In this document: one piece after another, positions 1 to 7,617 of the stretch
Layout of the letters: each line of letters starts with the position of its first letter
Numbering within the stretch: position 1 is the first letter of the stretch
Assembly: GCF_017873605.1 (NCBI RefSeq)
Contig: NZ_JAGGKI010000030.1
Span: 1-49,522, forward strand
From: Paenibacillus lactis
Lineage (GTDB): Bacteria; Bacillota; Bacilli; Paenibacillales; Paenibacillaceae
Length of the DNA stretch: 49,522 bases
Reading direction: 5' to 3'
Position numbers and translations under genes: made by a program
The notes under the pieces: generated by a model
The model's database searches: none
What the model was told of the DNA's origin: nothing
What the model saw: the letters and a program-made list of their open reading frames with translations, nothing else

Positions 1-55
1 TGGAAGTGCAGCAATGCATGGAGCTGACCAATACTAATCGGTCGAGGGCTTATCC
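1..55 (+). rRNA. 23S ribosomal RNA, 3' end (partial)
   Basis: The first ~55 bases match the conserved 3' terminus of bacterial 23S rRNA: the stretch ending tgaccaatactaatcggtcg followed by agggcttatcc is characteristic of Bacillales 23S genes. The gene is cut by the window start. The exact 3' end is estimated. The next ~210 bases are spacer with short hairpins (for example 60-67 pairing with 71-78) and then tRNA genes; no 5S rRNA gene is seen downstream. Confidence 0.93.
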
Positions 56-267
56 TAAAAGCTTTCTGAAAGAAAGCTCGCTACGGAAGCATAAAGATAA
101 ACCCACCAAAGTGAAGAAAAGCTTTGAAGCTGATTCCGATTACTTTGGCGGGGCCCGGAAAGATCTGAGGATCTGAAGGGATAACGCTACGGATTCTAAA
201 CAACGCAAAGACGTTTCGTATCTAGTTTTCAGGGTTCAATCTCTGAAACTGCATAATAAGTTATGAT
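56..267 (+). other. 23S-tRNA spacer with hairpins
   Basis: This is untranslated spacer between 23S and the first tRNA. It contains a perfect 8-bp hairpin at 60-67/71-78 with a GAA loop and a shorter agatc/gatct hairpin near 161-175. These are probably rRNA processing structures. No 5S-like sequence and no coding frame were recognised here. Confidence 0.6.
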
Positions 268-359
268 GGAGAGATACCCAAGTGGCTATAAGGGGACCCT
301 CTGCTAAGGGGTTAGACTGCGTAAGCGGTGCGAGGGTTCGAATCCCTCTCTCTCCGCCA
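268..359 (+). tRNA. tRNA-Ser(GCT)
   Basis: This is a class II tRNA of about 92 nt with a long variable arm. The acceptor strands ggagaga and tctctcc pair, the anticodon loop ctgctaa gives anticodon GCT at 303-305, and the T-loop is gttcgaatc. The 3' CCA is encoded. It is the first gene of a tRNA array that follows the rRNA operon. Confidence 0.95.
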
Positions 360-392
360 TTGATATAACTTGAATGCATAGGAATTTGTTAT

Positions 393-469
393 GGCGGCGT
401 AGCTCAGCTGGCTAGAGCGTACGGTTCATACCCGTGAGGTCGGGGGTTCGATCCCCTCCGCCGCTACCA
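393..469 (+). tRNA. tRNA-Met(CAT), elongator type
   Basis: A 77-nt cloverleaf with acceptor start ggcggcg, D-arm gctcagctggctagagc, anticodon CAT at 427-429, T-loop gttcgatc and encoded CCA. The lack of the initiator-specific C1:A72 mismatch and of the GGG/CCC anticodon-stem pairs points to the elongator rather than the initiator tRNA. Confidence 0.93.
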
Positions 470-478
470 TACATATTC

Positions 479-554
479 GGAGGCTTAGCTCAGCTGGGAG
501 AGCATCTGCCTTACAAGCAGAGGGTCGGGGGTTCGATCCCCTCAGCCTCCACCA
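479..554 (+). tRNA. tRNA-Val(TAC)
   Basis: A 76-nt cloverleaf. The acceptor ggaggct pairs with agcctcc, the anticodon loop cttacaa gives TAC at 512-514, the T-loop is gttcgatc, and the terminal CCA is encoded. Confidence 0.95.
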
Positions 555-580
555 TGAATATTTTGTGCGTCCTTATATGC

Positions 581-656
<76 letters not shown>

Positions 657-666
657 TCTAAAATGC

Positions 667-743
667 GGAACTGTGGTGTAGAGGCCTAACATGCCTGCCT
701 GTCACGCAGGAGATCGCGGGTTCGAATCCCGTCAGTTCCGCCA
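667..743 (+). tRNA. tRNA-Asp(GTC)
   Basis: A 77-nt cloverleaf. The acceptor ggaactg pairs with cagttcc, the anticodon loop ctgtcac gives GTC, the T-loop is gttcgaatc, and CCA is encoded. Confidence 0.95.
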
Positions 744-834
744 TTTTATTTACCAGCATAAAAGTGAATCGGTTTCCACAGATTAAAGTGGGAAGTGTTA
801 CACTCCGCACTTTATTTTTATGCCAATTACATAT

Positions 835-907
<73 letters not shown>

Positions 908-919
908 CCTTTATATTTT

Positions 920-1005
920 GGAGGATTAGCGAAGTGGCCAAACGCAGCAGACTGTAAATCTGTTCTCGTACGAGTTCGGTGGTTCGAATCCATCATCCTC
1001 CACCA
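920..1005 (+). tRNA. tRNA-Tyr(GTA)
   Basis: An 86-nt class II tRNA with a long variable arm. The acceptor ggaggat pairs with atcctcc, the anticodon loop ctgtaaa gives GTA, the T-loop is gttcgaatc, and CCA is encoded. Confidence 0.95.
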
Positions 1006-1012
1006 GTATCAC

Positions 1013-1085
1013 GAGCCATTAGCTCAGTTGGTAGAGCACCTGACTTTTAATCAGGGTGTCGAAGGTTCGAGTCCTTCATGGCTCA
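1013..1085 (+). tRNA. tRNA-Lys(TTT), CCA not encoded
   Basis: A 73-nt cloverleaf body. The acceptor gagccat pairs with atggctc, the anticodon loop cttttaa gives TTT, and the T-loop is gttcgagtc. The bases after discriminator A1085 are TCT, so CCA is not encoded. It is the last tRNA before the terminator. Confidence 0.94.
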
Positions 1086-1093
1086 TCTCAAAA

Positions 1094-1120
1094 GTCGTCA
1101 ACATTGTTGGCGGCTTTTTT
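1094..1120 (+). terminator. Intrinsic terminator of the rRNA-tRNA operon
   Basis: A 9-bp stem pairs 1094-1102 with 1106-1114 (two G-U or U-G wobbles), with loop ATT, followed directly by six T residues. It lies 8 nt after tRNA-Lys. Confidence 0.9.
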
Positions 1121-1179
1121 GTTGTTCTTCTGTTTTTCTAGGCTTGAGTTGTAGGGGGATTTGAACGGGAGAAGGGGAA

Positions 1180-1258
1180 GCTTACCGTCCGAGCGTCGAC
1201 GCTGATCATCGTGCAACAGTCATCATTAGACCGAGCGCCGCGAGAGACACGCGGTAAG
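1180..1258 (+). repeat. Structured intergenic repeat, copy 1
   Basis: These 79 bases are about 80% identical to 22397-22476 in the same orientation, with one single-base gap. The shared core includes gctgatcatcgt, and both copies end in cacgcggtaag. The copy has 7-nt terminal inverted repeats (cttaccg/cggtaag) and a central palindrome gcgtcgacgc. It lies between the tRNA terminator and the regulator gene at 1350. Function is unknown. Confidence 0.7.
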
Positions 1259-1308
1259 AAGATTTGTTGAGGCTACCCGCATGATATTGTCGCTCCCGGC
1301 GGTTCGTG

Positions 1309-1317
1309 TGCTAAAAT
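1309..1317 (+). promoter_or_regulatory. Possible extended -10 promoter for the regulator gene
   Basis: TG-C-TAAAAT at 1309-1317 has the extended -10 pattern. A weak -35-like TTGTCG lies at 1287-1292 with a long 19-nt spacer. It is 33 nt upstream of the ATG at 1350. This is a pattern match only. Confidence 0.4.
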
Positions 1318-1349
1318 AAGAAAAAAACGATAAAGTGGTGGGGACATCA

Positions 1350-2573
1350 ATGGAGATGGAGCACATCGTTCAGCAGCTGGAGCAGACCCTGGGCATATCC
1401 CTGAGATTGAAAACATTGAATGAGCAAGAATATGGAGAACTCGCTAAGGCGCTAGCGGCTTCTCAAGATGATGCGGTGAGTATCGGCGGGTCACAAGGCA
1501 AGCGGTCGACTCAATCCAAGGCGAAAAGTCCTCAATTTCAGCACGGACAAGCCAGGTCCATGACGCTAACGGCAGCCGGTGCCTATGACAACGAAGCACT
1601 CGGTGAGATTTGGATCCCGATCCAAATGCAGAAACCGGGTATCGTGATTGCAGCGGCCCGGGGGGATTTAACCGTTTCGGAAATCCGGCTCATTGAGCTA
1701 TGGCTCTCCACACTGCGAGGAGCCTCATCTTTAAATGCCAAGAGCGGTTCTAAAGCTGAGGAGGAGCGTTCTGCACAGCAGCTGGGCGCATGGCTGAAGG
1801 AGTGCTTGGAAGCAGGTGAGCAGGTTGCCGAGCTGCCTGAAGAGCTGCCGATCCGTTCAAGCCTGTCGGCGGATATGGTGCCGTTTCTGCTCCTGAATGA
1901 AAGCGAACATGCCCCGGCCCCGAGCTATAAGGCATTGCAGCGACTATTACGGAGCTATTTTGACGGAGACATTGTACTTGTGCCGCTGCATGAGAAGGAA
2001 TGGCTCATTCTGGCAGAGCAGCAGCTGCTGGTGGGCATTGTGGATGATAAAGAAGAGCTTACTGCCGAAGGGGAGCAGGACTCGCTGGCCTTATTCTGTA
2101 TGGGGCTATACGAGCTGATCTCTACGGAATGGGTCGGGGACTTTCATATATCGGCCATACCTTCCGTAAATGCCTTACACGCCCTTCCGCAGGCGGTGAA
2201 CATGCTGAGGGAAACGATGACCATCGGGCGTACGTTTCAGGTTAAGGAACATATACACCTGTCGACCGGGCTTCATTTAGAACGTTTGGTATACAGTATT
2301 CCCGAATACCAGCGCAATTTATTTTTACGAGAGTATGCCGCCGGTCATACCGATCTGTTCGAGGATAGCGAGACGTTATCGACGCTGGAATCCTTCTTCG
2401 AGCTGGACTGCAACGTCAGTGAGACGGCCAAGCATCTGTATATCCACCGGAACACGCTGCTGTACCGCCTGGATAAGATCAAGCAGGAAACGGGGCTGGA
2501 CGTTCGAAGCTTCAGCGATGCGGTATTAGTGAAAATAACACTGCTATTGTATAAAGTGACGAAAAGGAAATAG
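1350..2573 (+). CDS. PucR/CdaR-type helix-turn-helix regulator
   Basis: A predicted cytoplasmic DNA-binding regulator of 407 residues. The C-terminus (about 345-380) carries the PucR-type helix-turn-helix: acidic CNVSETAKHLYIHRNTLLYR followed by LDKIKQETG is the hallmark of the CdaR/PucR C-terminal domain. The N-terminal ~300 residues have no motif I recognise and may hold a degenerate sensor domain. ATG 1350 was chosen because GGTGGGG lies 6 nt upstream; an in-frame GTG at 1335 lacks a site. It is followed after 104 nt by the sugar-ABC ATPase gene, and may or may not regulate it. The ligand is unknown. Confidence 0.85.
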   Translation: MEMEHIVQQLEQTLGISLRLKTLNEQEYGELAKALAASQDDAVSIGGSQGKRSTQSKAKSPQFQHGQARSMTLTAAGAYDNEALGEIWIPIQMQKPGIVIAAARGDLTVSEIRLIELWLSTLRGASSLNAKSGSKAEEERSAQQLGAWLKECLEAGEQVAELPEELPIRSSLSADMVPFLLLNESEHAPAPSYKALQRLLRSYFDGDIVLVPLHEKEWLILAEQQLLVGIVDDKEELTAEGEQDSLALFCMGLYELISTEWVGDFHISAIPSVNALHALPQAVNMLRETMTIGRTFQVKEHIHLSTGLHLERLVYSIPEYQRNLFLREYAAGHTDLFEDSETLSTLESFFELDCNVSETAKHLYIHRNTLLYRLDKIKQETGLDVRSFSDAVLVKITLLLYKVTKRK

Positions 2574-2677
2574 GTTTTTTGTGCAGATTGTGTATAGCAA
2601 GTCAGGTGCCCATCAGGTAATATAATATTATAAATTGTATTCGATTTCATAACTTTCCTAAGAGGGGGCAAATGCAC

Positions 2678-3802
2678 ATGGCAGGTGTACGCTTAGAGCA
2701 TATTTACAAGAAGTATCCAGGTGCGGATAAAGCAACGGTAATCGACGTGAATCTTGATATTAAAGATAAAGAATTCTTGGTATTGGTAGGTCCGTCCGGT
2801 TGCGGTAAGTCCACAACGCTGCGTATGATCGCAGGTCTTGAGGAAATTTCCGAAGGTAAACTCTACATTGGCGACCGCGTCGTTAACGATGTAGCTCCTA
2901 AAGATCGTGACATCGCGATGGTGTTCCAGTCCTACGCGTTGTATCCGCATATGAACGTATATCAGAACATGGCATTCGGCCTGAAACTCCGTAAAGTGAA
3001 GAAAGACGAAATCGACAAGCGTGTACGTGAAGCAGCAAAAATTCTGGATATCGAGCATTTGCTGGACCGCAAGCCGAAGGCTCTCTCCGGTGGTCAGCGT
3101 CAGCGCGTTGCCTTGGGCCGTGCGATCGTCCGCGATCCGCAAGTCTTCCTGATGGACGAACCGCTTTCCAACTTGGATGCGAAGCTCCGCGGTCAGATGC
3201 GTGCAGAAATCACAAAGCTGGTTAAGCGCCTTGAAACCACTTGTATCTACGTAACGCACGACCAGACAGAGGCCATGACGATGGGTGACCGTATCGTCGT
3301 TATGCAGGATGGTATCATTCAGCAAGCCGACTCTCCGGAGCAGCTGTACAACAACCCAAGAAACCTGTTCGTTGCAGGCTTCATCGGTTCCCCAACCATG
3401 AACTTTATTAACGGTAAGCTGTCCGAGCAGAACGGCGGCGTATACTTTACTGCCGATGGACTGAATGTACAGGTTCCAGGCGGTAAGGCACAGCTTCTGA
3501 AGAATAAATCGATGATCGGCAAGGAAGTTATTATGGGTGTTCGTCCAGAAGATATCCATGAAGAGCCAGTATTCCTGGAAGCTTCCCCGAACACAATCTT
3601 CACGGCTAAAGTTGACGTTACAGAGAACCTCGGTCACGAGATGCTCTTGTACCTGAGCGGACTTGGTACGGATACCGTAATCGGCCGCGTTGACGGACGT
3701 TCCACTACTCGTGAAGGCGACAATGTGAAATTGGCTATCGACATGAACAAAGTTCATATCTTTGATAAAGAGTCCGAATTGAACGTATTGGTGGAGGACT
3801 AA
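2678..3802 (+). CDS. msmX: Multi-sugar ABC transporter ATPase (MsmX/UgpC type)
   Basis: A 374-residue ATP-binding subunit of carbohydrate (CUT1) ABC importers. Visible motifs are Walker A GPSGCGKST (about 38-46), the Q-loop in FQSYALYPH, signature LSGGQRQRVALGRA, Walker B VFLMDEP, switch-region THDQTEAM, and a C-terminal TOBE/MalK-type regulatory domain with GVRPEDI. In Bacillus subtilis MsmX is a lone ATPase that energises several sugar permeases encoded elsewhere. The absence of permease or binding-protein genes here fits that role (inference). ATG 2678 sits 9 nt after AGAGGGGG; the in-frame ATG 2672 is too close to it. A terminator follows immediately. Confidence 0.93.
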   Translation: MAGVRLEHIYKKYPGADKATVIDVNLDIKDKEFLVLVGPSGCGKSTTLRMIAGLEEISEGKLYIGDRVVNDVAPKDRDIAMVFQSYALYPHMNVYQNMAFGLKLRKVKKDEIDKRVREAAKILDIEHLLDRKPKALSGGQRQRVALGRAIVRDPQVFLMDEPLSNLDAKLRGQMRAEITKLVKRLETTCIYVTHDQTEAMTMGDRIVVMQDGIIQQADSPEQLYNNPRNLFVAGFIGSPTMNFINGKLSEQNGGVYFTADGLNVQVPGGKAQLLKNKSMIGKEVIMGVRPEDIHEEPVFLEASPNTIFTAKVDVTENLGHEMLLYLSGLGTDTVIGRVDGRSTTREGDNVKLAIDMNKVHIFDKESELNVLVED

Positions 3803-4150
3803 TCCCCAAGGCAGAAACGGCTAACTCTTGAAAAACCGCCCCTCAAGGGCGGTTTTTTTAGGTATTCGATGAGGGTGACCATGATATGAAATCAGCAGCA
3901 TGAGCGATAACCTGAATTGCAATCCTTGGTTTTTTTCGATAAGATAAGCACAAAGCAGGGCCTACATCACGAATGCTAAGAATAGGATTGAGACAGCTGC
4001 GTACTAAGGCCACATCATTGCATGATGAAGTTTGGCATCGCCGTAAAACCGGCGACAACCGATGAAACAAATCATGGATAACGGGTCTTTCAGCCTATTA
4101 AGGCAGGCTTCGTTATGATGTTTACATACTGGATGAAGAGGGGTAAGACC
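3803..4150 (+). other. Intergenic region msmX-hprK, with candidate hprK promoter
   Basis: No convincing gene is present in these ~350 bases. After the msmX terminator there is a sigma-A-like pair TTGCAA (3917-3922) and TAAGAT (3940-3945), 17 nt apart, which would give an hprK 5' untranslated leader of about 200 nt. The leader contains a perfect 6-bp hairpin tcgccg/cggcga (4038-4043 with 4050-4055). I do not recognise a known riboswitch. Confidence 0.5.
3832..3859 (+). terminator. Intrinsic terminator after msmX
   Basis: Stem aaaaccgccc (3832-3841) pairs with gggcggtttt, with loop CTCAA and a seven-T run at 3853-3859. It starts 30 nt after the msmX stop. Confidence 0.93.
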
Positions 4151-5089
4151 ATGGCCAAGAAAGTAAAAGTGTCCGAGCTGGTCCAACAATTCCAGCTGGA
4201 GGTCATTTCGGGCGAGGAGGGCTTGAAACGTCAGATTACAACGGATGATCTTAACCGCCCGGGTCTAGAGATGGCAGGTTATTTCGAATACCATCCGCGT
4301 GAGCGCGTACAGCTTTTGGGACGGACAGAGCTGGCATTTTTCGGTATGCTCAAGCCTGAGGAGCGAAAGGAGCGGATGCGCAGCCTGTGCACGGATGAAA
4401 CACCATGCATTGTCGTAACCCGTTCCCTGGAAGTGCCGGAAGAGTTAGTTGAAGTCAGCAAAGAGAAGGGCTTGCCGGTGCTGCGGAGCAGTATGGCAAC
4501 TACCATTTTAACAAGCCGATTTACGAGCTTCCTAGAGCGTCGACTGGCTCCGACGACTACGATCCACGGCGTATTATGCGATGTGTATGGCGTAGGGATG
4601 CTTATCACCGGTTCAAGCGGGATCGGGAAAAGCGAGACCGCCCTGGAGCTGGTGAAGCGGGGACATCGCTTAATTGCGGACGATGCGGTGGAGATTCGCC
4701 AAACCTCCGATTTTCAGCTTCATGGCACGGCGCCGGAGTTAATCCGTCACCTGCTGGAAATCCGCGGAGTCGGCATTATCAACGTCATGACATTGTTCGG
4801 CGCCGGTGCCGTCCGGAACAACAAACGAATCACGCTGGTCGTTCGTTTGGAGGCCTGGCAGCAGGATAAGCAGTATGACCGTTTGGGATTGGATGAAGAG
4901 ACGACACGCATTATTGATACCGACATTCCTCTAGTGACCATTCCGGTTCGTCCTGGGCGTAACCTTGCGGTTATTATTGAAGTTGCGGCAATGAATTACC
5001 GATTGAAGCAAATGGGACTCAACGCGGCACTTCAGTTTACGAACAAATTAACAGCAACGATTAACGAAGATATGGATGACTTGGATTAG
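4151..5089 (+). CDS. hprK: HPr kinase/phosphorylase
   Basis: Bifunctional enzyme that phosphorylates and dephosphorylates Ser46 of HPr (and Crh), the central switch of carbon catabolite repression in low-GC Gram-positives. The 312-residue length is typical. It has an N-terminal DRTGG-like/HprK domain, a catalytic His at 139 (TTIHGVL), Walker A GSSGIGKS at 154-161, and the family signature LEIRGVGIINV followed by GAGAVR. ATG 4151 follows GAAGAGGGG by 7 nt; upstream in-frame starts lack this. It is first of hprK-lgt-ppaX-yvoF, the same order as in B. subtilis. A cognate HPr-family target lies in this window at 37719. Confidence 0.97.
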   Translation: MAKKVKVSELVQQFQLEVISGEEGLKRQITTDDLNRPGLEMAGYFEYHPRERVQLLGRTELAFFGMLKPEERKERMRSLCTDETPCIVVTRSLEVPEELVEVSKEKGLPVLRSSMATTILTSRFTSFLERRLAPTTTIHGVLCDVYGVGMLITGSSGIGKSETALELVKRGHRLIADDAVEIRQTSDFQLHGTAPELIRHLLEIRGVGIINVMTLFGAGAVRNNKRITLVVRLEAWQQDKQYDRLGLDEETTRIIDTDIPLVTIPVRPGRNLAVIIEVAAMNYRLKQMGLNAALQFTNKLTATINEDMDDLD

Positions 5090-5108
5090 GACTAGGGGAG
5101 GTTAAGTT

Positions 5109-6263
5109 ATGACGCAAACATTACTTATCGATCCAGTGGCGTTCTCCATTGGATCGCTGAGTGTTCATTGGTATGGCCTGATTCTGGGCTTAGGCGCATT
5201 GGTCGGGCTGCTCTTGGCCATTCGGGAAGGGAAACGGTTCGGTATTCCGCAGGAATTTTTCATGGATCTGCTGCTGCTTGGGGTTCCATCCGCAATCATT
5301 GCTGCACGTATTTATTATGTGGCTTTCAAGTGGGAAGACTACAAGGATAATTTCCTGGACGTGTTCAAAATTTGGAATGGCGGGATCGCCATTTATGGTG
5401 CGCTGATCGGCGCCGTTATTTGCGCTGTCATTTATGTGCGCAGGAAAGGCTATTCGTTCTGGCGGATTGCCGATATCTGTGCGCCGTCCTTGCTCGCCGG
5501 TCAAATTATCGGACGCTGGGGAAACTTTGTGAACCAGGAAGCGTACGGCGGACCGGTAGAGGAGTCCTTTTTGCGCAACACGCTGAACCTGCCGGATTTT
5601 ATCGTCAATCAAATGAATGTGCAGGGAGTCTTTCATCACCCGACCTTCCTGTATGAGTCGTTATGGAACGTTGTCGGCATCATCCTGGTCCTGATTATAC
5701 GGAGACTTCGGTTTCTGCGGGCCGGCGAGCTGTTTATCGGTTACTTTATCTGGTATTCCATCGGGCGGTTCTTTATCGAAGCTGTTCGAACGGACAGCTT
5801 GGCGTTCCAGGGAGCACAACCCGTGGCAGACTTCATCAACAATACGCTGTGGGCTCCAATGAGATGGATGGGCTTCGAGCTCGGGTATCTGGACCCGGCT
5901 TATGGCAACATCCGGATATCGCAGCTCTTGTCGATCCTGCTCGTGATCGGGGGCATTGTGCTCATTATCGTGCGGCGGGTGACGGGAAAAGCCAACGAAC
6001 GGTACCTGGACCCGATTGTCTCCACAAAGGCAGTCTCCGAAGCGCCAGAAGCCGACCCGCAAGCCGGGAAGAGTCCGGTTTCGGCTGCCAAGGCTTCTGA
6101 GCCGGTGTCCGCAAACCGAACCGATAAGGTGCAGGAAGACGCTAACGTCAAAATCCAGGAGGAGGATCGCCCCGCAACCCCGCGCGATTCGGGCAATGGG
6201 GAGTCTGATTCGTATACAGAGGATCCGGCCTTGAAGCCGGACACGGAGGATAAAAAGGAGTAG
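5109..6263 (+). CDS. lgt: Prolipoprotein diacylglyceryl transferase with long C-terminal tail
   Basis: Membrane enzyme that transfers diacylglycerol from phosphatidylglycerol to the lipobox cysteine of prelipoproteins. About seven transmembrane segments are visible, with the family motifs VHWYGL, ARIYYVAFKW, GGIAIYGALIG, the Lgt signature GRWGNFVNQEAYGG, and HPTFLYES. The position equivalent to E. coli His103 appears to be Tyr (AIYGA), a variant I believe is common in Gram-positive Lgt. At 384 residues it is about 90 longer than usual. The extra C-terminal part (from about residue 297) is hydrophilic, acidic, rich in Ala, Pro, Glu and Asp, and probably disordered and cytoplasmic. PotD in this window (TTG 48323) is a likely substrate. 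Confidence 0.96.
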   Translation: MTQTLLIDPVAFSIGSLSVHWYGLILGLGALVGLLLAIREGKRFGIPQEFFMDLLLLGVPSAIIAARIYYVAFKWEDYKDNFLDVFKIWNGGIAIYGALIGAVICAVIYVRRKGYSFWRIADICAPSLLAGQIIGRWGNFVNQEAYGGPVEESFLRNTLNLPDFIVNQMNVQGVFHHPTFLYESLWNVVGIILVLIIRRLRFLRAGELFIGYFIWYSIGRFFIEAVRTDSLAFQGAQPVADFINNTLWAPMRWMGFELGYLDPAYGNIRISQLLSILLVIGGIVLIIVRRVTGKANERYLDPIVSTKAVSEAPEADPQAGKSPVSAAKASEPVSANRTDKVQEDANVKIQEEDRPATPRDSGNGESDSYTEDPALKPDTEDKKE

Positions 6264-6267
6264 CAGC

Positions 6268-6915
6268 ATGATTGAAACCGTACTGTTTGATTTGGATGGC
6301 ACCATTATCGATACCAATGAATTGATTATTTCATCTTTTCTCCATATCTTCGAGTCCCGACAGACGGGTCCACTGACGCGGGAACAAATCATTCCCCATA
6401 TGGGGACGACGTTGGAGCAGCAGCTTCAGGCTTTCTCCGGCGCGGAGGATGTGAGTTCCTTCGTTCAAGCGTACCGCTCCTACAACGCGCTTCATCATGA
6501 TGAGATGGTGCGAACGTTCCCTCACGTAAACGAAGTGGTGGAGCGACTCTATAAACATGGACTTGCACTGGGCGTCGTTACCACGAAGATCCGGCCATCG
6601 ACCATGATGACGCTGGAGAAATATGATCTGGAGCGGTTTATGTCTGCGATTGTGACGGTAAACGACGTGGAGCATCCGAAGCCGCATCCCGAGCCCGTGC
6701 TGACTGCGGTGGAGCGGCTGGGAGCAAACCCGGAGACGACCCTCATGATCGGCGACAGCCCGGTGGACATCCAGTCCGCCAAAGCGGCAGGCGTGAAGGC
6801 CGCAGCCGTGGCCTGGTCGCTTAAGGGGGAGCAGCAGCTTCAAGCATACGAACCGGATTACATCATTCGGGATATGAGAGACCTGTATGACATCGTAGGA
6901 CTTCCTAAAGAATAG
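6268..6915 (+). CDS. ppaX: Pyrophosphatase PpaX (HAD family)
   Basis: A 215-residue HAD phosphatase. Motif I is FDLDGTI with Asp8 and Asp10, motif II is the threonine in GVVTTK, the lysine motif is HPKPHPEP, and motif III is MIGDSPVDI. In B. subtilis PpaX hydrolyses the pyrophosphate produced by the HPrK/P phosphorylase reaction, and its co-location with hprK supports that role here. The start is 4 nt after the lgt stop, and AAAGGAG overlaps the end of lgt, suggesting translational coupling. Confidence 0.93.
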   Translation: MIETVLFDLDGTIIDTNELIISSFLHIFESRQTGPLTREQIIPHMGTTLEQQLQAFSGAEDVSSFVQAYRSYNALHHDEMVRTFPHVNEVVERLYKHGLALGVVTTKIRPSTMMTLEKYDLERFMSAIVTVNDVEHPKPHPEPVLTAVERLGANPETTLMIGDSPVDIQSAKAAGVKAAAVAWSLKGEQQLQAYEPDYIIRDMRDLYDIVGLPKE

Positions 6916-6929
6916 GAGTTTGGGGCAGC

Positions 6930-7436
6930 ATGGCCAGAAAGTTAACCCGTTACCCGGTCGAGGGACCGAATGCGCTGTGGCAGATCTATCGCACGGTCAG
7001 TCCGTTTAAAGGTGTCAAGAATTTCATTTTCATTCAGCTTGCCCGTTATTGCCCGATTCTTCCAATGAAGAACTGGATCTATCGCCGTATGCTGGGCATG
7101 ACGGTCGGCAAGCATACCGCTTTCGGATTGATGGTTATGGTGGATGTGTTCTTTCCCGAGAAAATCACGGTCGGCGAGAATTCGGTGATCGGGTACAACA
7201 CGACGATCCTCGCGCACGAATACCTGATTAAGGAGTACCGTCTTGGCGAGGTGCGGATTGGAGAGAATGTGCTGGTCGGTGCCAATACGACGATTCTGCC
7301 GGGCGTTACGATCGGGGACGGCGCGGTAGTTGCAGCCGGTTCCGTTGTACATAAAGACGTTGCTCCCGGGGCATTCGTAGGGGGAAACCCGCTGCGAGAG
7401 CTGGGAAGGGCAGCAGCGGAAAACGAGTCAATATGA
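6930..7436 (+). CDS. yvoF: Hexapeptide-repeat acyltransferase (YvoF-like)
   Basis: A 168-residue member of the left-handed beta-helix acyltransferases (maltose/galactoside O-acetyltransferase-like). Imperfect hexapeptide repeats run from about residue 60 to 150, for example ITVGENSVIG, VRIGENVLVGANTTILPG and VTIGDGAVVAAGSVV, ending in FVGGNPLRELG. The probable catalytic His lies in TILAHEY. The acceptor substrate is unknown. It is the fourth gene of the hprK cluster, as in B. subtilis, and starts 14 nt after ppaX. Confidence 0.87.
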   Translation: MARKLTRYPVEGPNALWQIYRTVSPFKGVKNFIFIQLARYCPILPMKNWIYRRMLGMTVGKHTAFGLMVMVDVFFPEKITVGENSVIGYNTTILAHEYLIKEYRLGEVRIGENVLVGANTTILPGVTIGDGAVVAAGSVVHKDVAPGAFVGGNPLRELGRAAAENESI

Positions 7437-7513
7437 GGCAATGCGGCAGGAATGGTTCCCATTCGACAGGATTTATTGTAGAATGATAGAGGATCGTCAA
7501 GAAGCGAACTTAT

Positions 7514-7550
7514 AGTCCCTTGGGTATGATGCGCCTTGAGGGACTTTTTT
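7514..7550 (+). terminator. Intrinsic terminator after yvoF
   Basis: Stem agtccct (7514-7520) pairs with agggact (7539-7545), with weaker wobble pairs extending inward, and is followed by a T run to 7550. It ends the hprK-lgt-ppaX-yvoF unit. Confidence 0.85.
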
Positions 7551-7617
7551 GTCGGTTCCGAAGCGTGATACATGTAAAAAGATATGAAAAAATGGATACA
7601 AGGAGGCGACGCTCGAC

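Noticed and set aside
56..267. 5S rRNA gene between 23S and the tRNAs
   Set aside because: No segment resembles the conserved 5S core; the spacer holds only short hairpins.
2693..3757. 354-codon minus-strand frame inside msmX
   Set aside because: It lies antisense to a clear ABC ATPase gene, and its sequence resembles no protein family; long antisense frames are common in such DNA.
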